Source: Flavobacterium cyclinae
GTDB lineage: Bacteria > Bacteroidota > Bacteroidia > Flavobacteriales > Flavobacteriaceae
DNA length: 64,000 nt
NCBI RefSeq assembly: GCF_021172145.1
Contig: NZ_CP089095.1
Span: forward strand, 372,001 to 436,000
Reading direction: 5' to 3'
Below the pieces are notes generated by a model. That model worked only from the letters and a program-made list of their open reading frames with translations. It was not told the origin of the DNA and did no database searches. This document shows positions 61,990 through 64,000 of this stretch, in pieces (position 1 is the stretch's first letter; every line of letters begins with the position of its first letter). Made by a program: the position numbers and the translations under genes.

Positions 61990-62724
61990 ATGGAAATAAA
62001 GAAAAATCCTAATGTTGACCCTAAAAGAAATAGTTCTTTATATTTTTTAATAGGTCTTACGTCAGTGTTATTTATGACTTACTTGGGTATTGAACTTAAA
62101 TCAGAAGATCCAAGAGTAGTGGTTGAAAAATTAGACATTACAGATAATTTTGTTCAAGATGAAGAGGCAATTTTAACTATGCCTCCAGTTCAAAAATTAC
62201 CACCACCACCACCACCGGCACCTGAGGTTATTCAAATTGTAGATAATAAACAAGTTATTGAAGATAAAAAAATTGAAACTACTGAGGTAGATGAAAATAA
62301 ACCAGTAGTTGTTAATAATGCCGCACAATATGGTGATGAAGGTGGTACTGCAGAGGAAATTGATGAAGAAGTACCATTTGCTGTAATTGAAGATGTTCCT
62401 GTTTTTCCTGGTTGTGAAAAAGTTGAAAAAACTAAGCGATTAGATTGTTTTATGGAACAAATGGCTAAACATATTAAAAAGAATCAGCAATATCCAGAAA
62501 GAGCACAAGAAGATGGTATTCAAGGAAGAGTTTCTGTCTTGTTTGTAATTGATAAAGATGGTAGTATTACTAATGTTCAAGTAAGAGGTCCTAAAGGTGG
62601 TGAGCTTTTAGAGAAAGAAGCTAAACGTGTAATTGAAAAATTACCAAAGTTTAAACCTGGTATGCAAAGAGGTAAACCTGTTAAAGTTAAATACAGTCAG
62701 CCAATAACCTTTAGATTACAATAA
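61990..62724 (+). CDS. tonB: Energy transducer TonB (proline-rich)
   Basis: The 244-residue protein has one N-terminal transmembrane helix (about 16-35), a proline-rich stretch (P at 71-76) and a TonB C-terminal domain (about 150-244, with Y-P-E-R-A-Q-E-D-G-I-Q-G-R-V and P-V-K-V-K-Y-S-Q-P-I-T-F). It couples proton-motive force via ExbB/ExbD to receptors such as that at 4127. A second TonB-like gene follows. It ends at a terminator. Confidence 0.94.
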   Translation: MEIKKNPNVDPKRNSSLYFLIGLTSVLFMTYLGIELKSEDPRVVVEKLDITDNFVQDEEAILTMPPVQKLPPPPPPAPEVIQIVDNKQVIEDKKIETTEVDENKPVVVNNAAQYGDEGGTAEEIDEEVPFAVIEDVPVFPGCEKVEKTKRLDCFMEQMAKHIKKNQQYPERAQEDGIQGRVSVLFVIDKDGSITNVQVRGPKGGELLEKEAKRVIEKLPKFKPGMQRGKPVKVKYSQPITFRLQ

Positions 62725-62728
62725 TATC

Positions 62729-62758
62729 AATCCCAACTTTAAAGTTGGGATTTTTTTT
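62729..62758 (+). terminator. Terminator after tonB
   Basis: AATCCCAACTTT pairs exactly with AAAGTTGGGATT (62729-62752), followed by a T tract. The palindrome is continuous, so the loop forms from its centre. Confidence 0.93.
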
Positions 62759-62814
62759 GGCATATAAATTGTATAGGTTAATTAACATACTGTTAACTAT
62801 TAATCTATATAATT

Positions 62815-63573
62815 ATGAAAGCTAATGTTGAATTTCCGAAAAGAACTAAAAATAGTTTTATCTATTTTCAAGTGGGTTTAATTGCTACTATGTTTATTGT
62901 ACTTTTAGTGCTAGAGTTTAATTTTAAAAATGTATCAAAACCAATTGATGGTATTGCTTCAAGTGATATTTTTAATGAGCCTACCTATTACTATAATCCA
63001 GCACCTCAAACAAAAAAAGTGGAAATTGCTAAACCAGTGGCAACAAAAGTTGTTAAAGTTACTCATGAATTTGAAGCAACAAAAGAAGAACCAATGAAGA
63101 ATGAAGTGGAATTAGCAGTAGAAAATCAAGATAATTCTAATGAAAATCAAAATAATGCTACTACGCTTTCTACAGAAATTCCTAAAGAAGTTGAAGGAGG
63201 AGAAAAAATAGCAGAGCCTACAGTTTTTTCCGTAGAAGAATTGCCAATGTTTCCTGCTTGTAAAGGATTAAGTAGAGCAGAACAAAAAGCTTGTTTTGAT
63301 GAACAACTTGCCAAAGCTATTGTTAAACATTTAGTCTATCCTGAAGAAGATTTAGAAGATGGAAAACAAGGAGTAGCTCAAGTGGAGTTTGTTATAGATG
63401 AAAACGGTATGATTTCTAACGTTGTTGCATTAAATAATAAAAGAGCCTCTTTTGAAATGCAAAAAGCAGCAGAAAAGGCAGTAAGAAAATTGCCTAAATT
63501 AATACCGGCTAAGCAAGGTAAAAAGGCAGTAAGAATAAAATATTCGGTTCCAGTTGTGTTTAAAATTCGATAA
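62815..63573 (+). CDS. Second TonB-family energy transducer, without proline stretch
   Basis: The 252-residue protein is paralogous to the gene at 61990. It has an N-terminal helix (about 17-36), a charged linker rich in Glu, Asn and Lys where the first copy has prolines, and a TonB C-terminal domain (about 155-252, ending Y-S-V-P-V-V-F-K). The shared C-terminal pattern and the C-x-x-L-x-x-x-x-x-x-x-C pair (F-P-A-C...A-C-F-D, like F-P-G-C...D-C-F-M in copy one) support tandem duplication. It has its own terminator. Confidence 0.92.
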   Translation: MKANVEFPKRTKNSFIYFQVGLIATMFIVLLVLEFNFKNVSKPIDGIASSDIFNEPTYYYNPAPQTKKVEIAKPVATKVVKVTHEFEATKEEPMKNEVELAVENQDNSNENQNNATTLSTEIPKEVEGGEKIAEPTVFSVEELPMFPACKGLSRAEQKACFDEQLAKAIVKHLVYPEEDLEDGKQGVAQVEFVIDENGMISNVVALNNKRASFEMQKAAEKAVRKLPKLIPAKQGKKAVRIKYSVPVVFKIR

Positions 63574-63592
63574 TAAAATAATATTGTGATAA

Positions 63593-63617
63593 AAAGTCCC
63601 ATTTCGATGGGATTTTT
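63593..63617 (+). terminator. Terminator with TTCG loop
   Basis: AAGTCCCAT pairs with ATGGGATTT around a TTCG tetraloop and is followed by T residues. Confidence 0.9.
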
Positions 63618-63647
63618 TTATTTTTACACTTTGAAATTCTTTGTAAA

Positions 63648-64000
63648 ATGAACATAAAGCAATATTTAGATTCTACCTATCTTAAAACAGCGGCTCAGGC
63701 TAATATCACTGAAGAAGAGAATACTGAAGTGGTAAAAAAATGCATTCAAGAAGCTATTGATTACGATTTTAAACTAATCATGATACGCCCTGATAAAGTT
63801 GCTTTGGCAAAAAAAATGATTCAAGAATCTAATTCTAAAGTAACCATTGGAACTGTAATTGATTTTCCTCTAGGTGATGGAACTTTAGATGATAAGTTGC
63901 GTGAGGCAAATGAAGCTATTATCAATGGTGTTGATGATTTAGATTATGTTGTAAACTATGAAGCTTTTAAAAGAGGTGAATTAGATATTGTGAAAGAACA
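63648..64000 (+). CDS. deoC: Deoxyribose-phosphate aldolase (3' end cut by window)
   Basis: From ATG 63648 the frame is open to the right edge, giving 117 residues: L-D-S-T-Y-L-K-T near the start and T-I-G-T-V-I-D-F-P-L-G near residue 65, both typical of DeoC, a TIM barrel that splits 2-deoxyribose-5-phosphate into acetaldehyde and glyceraldehyde-3-phosphate. The catalytic Schiff-base lysine lies beyond the window. A box ATTCTTTG (63636-63643) just ahead is one step from the -7 consensus; if used, the message would be nearly leaderless. Confidence 0.9.
   Translation, partial: MNIKQYLDSTYLKTAAQANITEEENTEVVKKCIQEAIDYDFKLIMIRPDKVALAKKMIQESNSKVTIGTVIDFPLGDGTLDDKLREANEAIINGVDDLDYVVNYEAFKRGELDIVKE

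Overview
The window is a piece of chromosome from a Flavobacterium-like member of the Bacteroidetes; I cannot name the species. The base composition is AT-rich. Promoters fit the Bacteroidetes -33/-7 type (TTG, 19-21 bases, TAnnTTTG), seen most cleanly ahead of the tRNA-Gln, the flavin-reductase gene and, on the minus strand, rplM. Marker genes agree: SprA (type IX secretion/gliding translocon), alternative complex III with a caa3/aa3-type oxidase, a bacterial GGGP synthase, DUF2723, DUF4301, DUF3127 and TonB paralogs. There are no rRNAs, insertion sequences, prophages or CRISPR arrays. Almost everything is core genome, so the interest lies in small-scale architecture.

Layout. 1-3.9 kb: phosphopantetheinyl transferase (cut by the left edge), GGGP synthase, a PnuC-family transporter, DUF4301 and ArfB in a tightly overlapping plus-strand run. 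3.9-6.3 kb: a TPP riboswitch controlling a TonB-dependent receptor, so probably a thiamin importer. 6.4-12.7 kb: degenerate Rieske lipoprotein, greA, HIT protein, histidine kinase, flavin reductase, DUF3127, aat, and a yhhQ-tag-VF530 operon. 12.8-15.5 kb (minus): rplM-rpsI and rpsB-tsf. 15.7-25.6 kb: LacI regulator, an sdpR-sdpI-serine hydrolase-pnuC operon with a visible operator dyad, polA, a phosphoesterase, a cysteine-less thioredoxin and a polysaccharide deacetylase. 25.7-30.1 kb: DUF2723 membrane protein, tRNA-Gln and a tandem universal stress protein. 30.2-34.8 kb: rimP-nusA-infB. 35.4-46.8 kb: actABCDEF-coxB-coxA, an electron-transfer chain from quinol to oxygen. 46.9-50.7 kb: ruvB, a four-helix-bundle (S23/IVP-like) gene enclosed by inverted repeats, queG, DUF808. 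51-64 kb: maeB, ruvA, sprA, gcvH, vanZ-like, two tonB-like genes and the start of deoC.

The most unusual signal is a recurring class of short heptanucleotide-periodic tracts between genes. At three places two inverted tracts face each other. Two of these enclose a hairpin (10517-10637 and 13641-13731). The third encloses a complete four-helix-bundle gene (47921-48364), with 29-base arms matching at 26 positions; its right arm now supplies the first codons of queG. Another heptad tract encodes part of the signal peptide of the thiamin-type receptor, where unit slippage would switch the reading frame. A second pattern is promoter-proximal, terminator-shaped hairpins in the leaders of greA and of rimP-nusA-infB, all genes for transcription-elongation or translation factors, which suggests attenuation.
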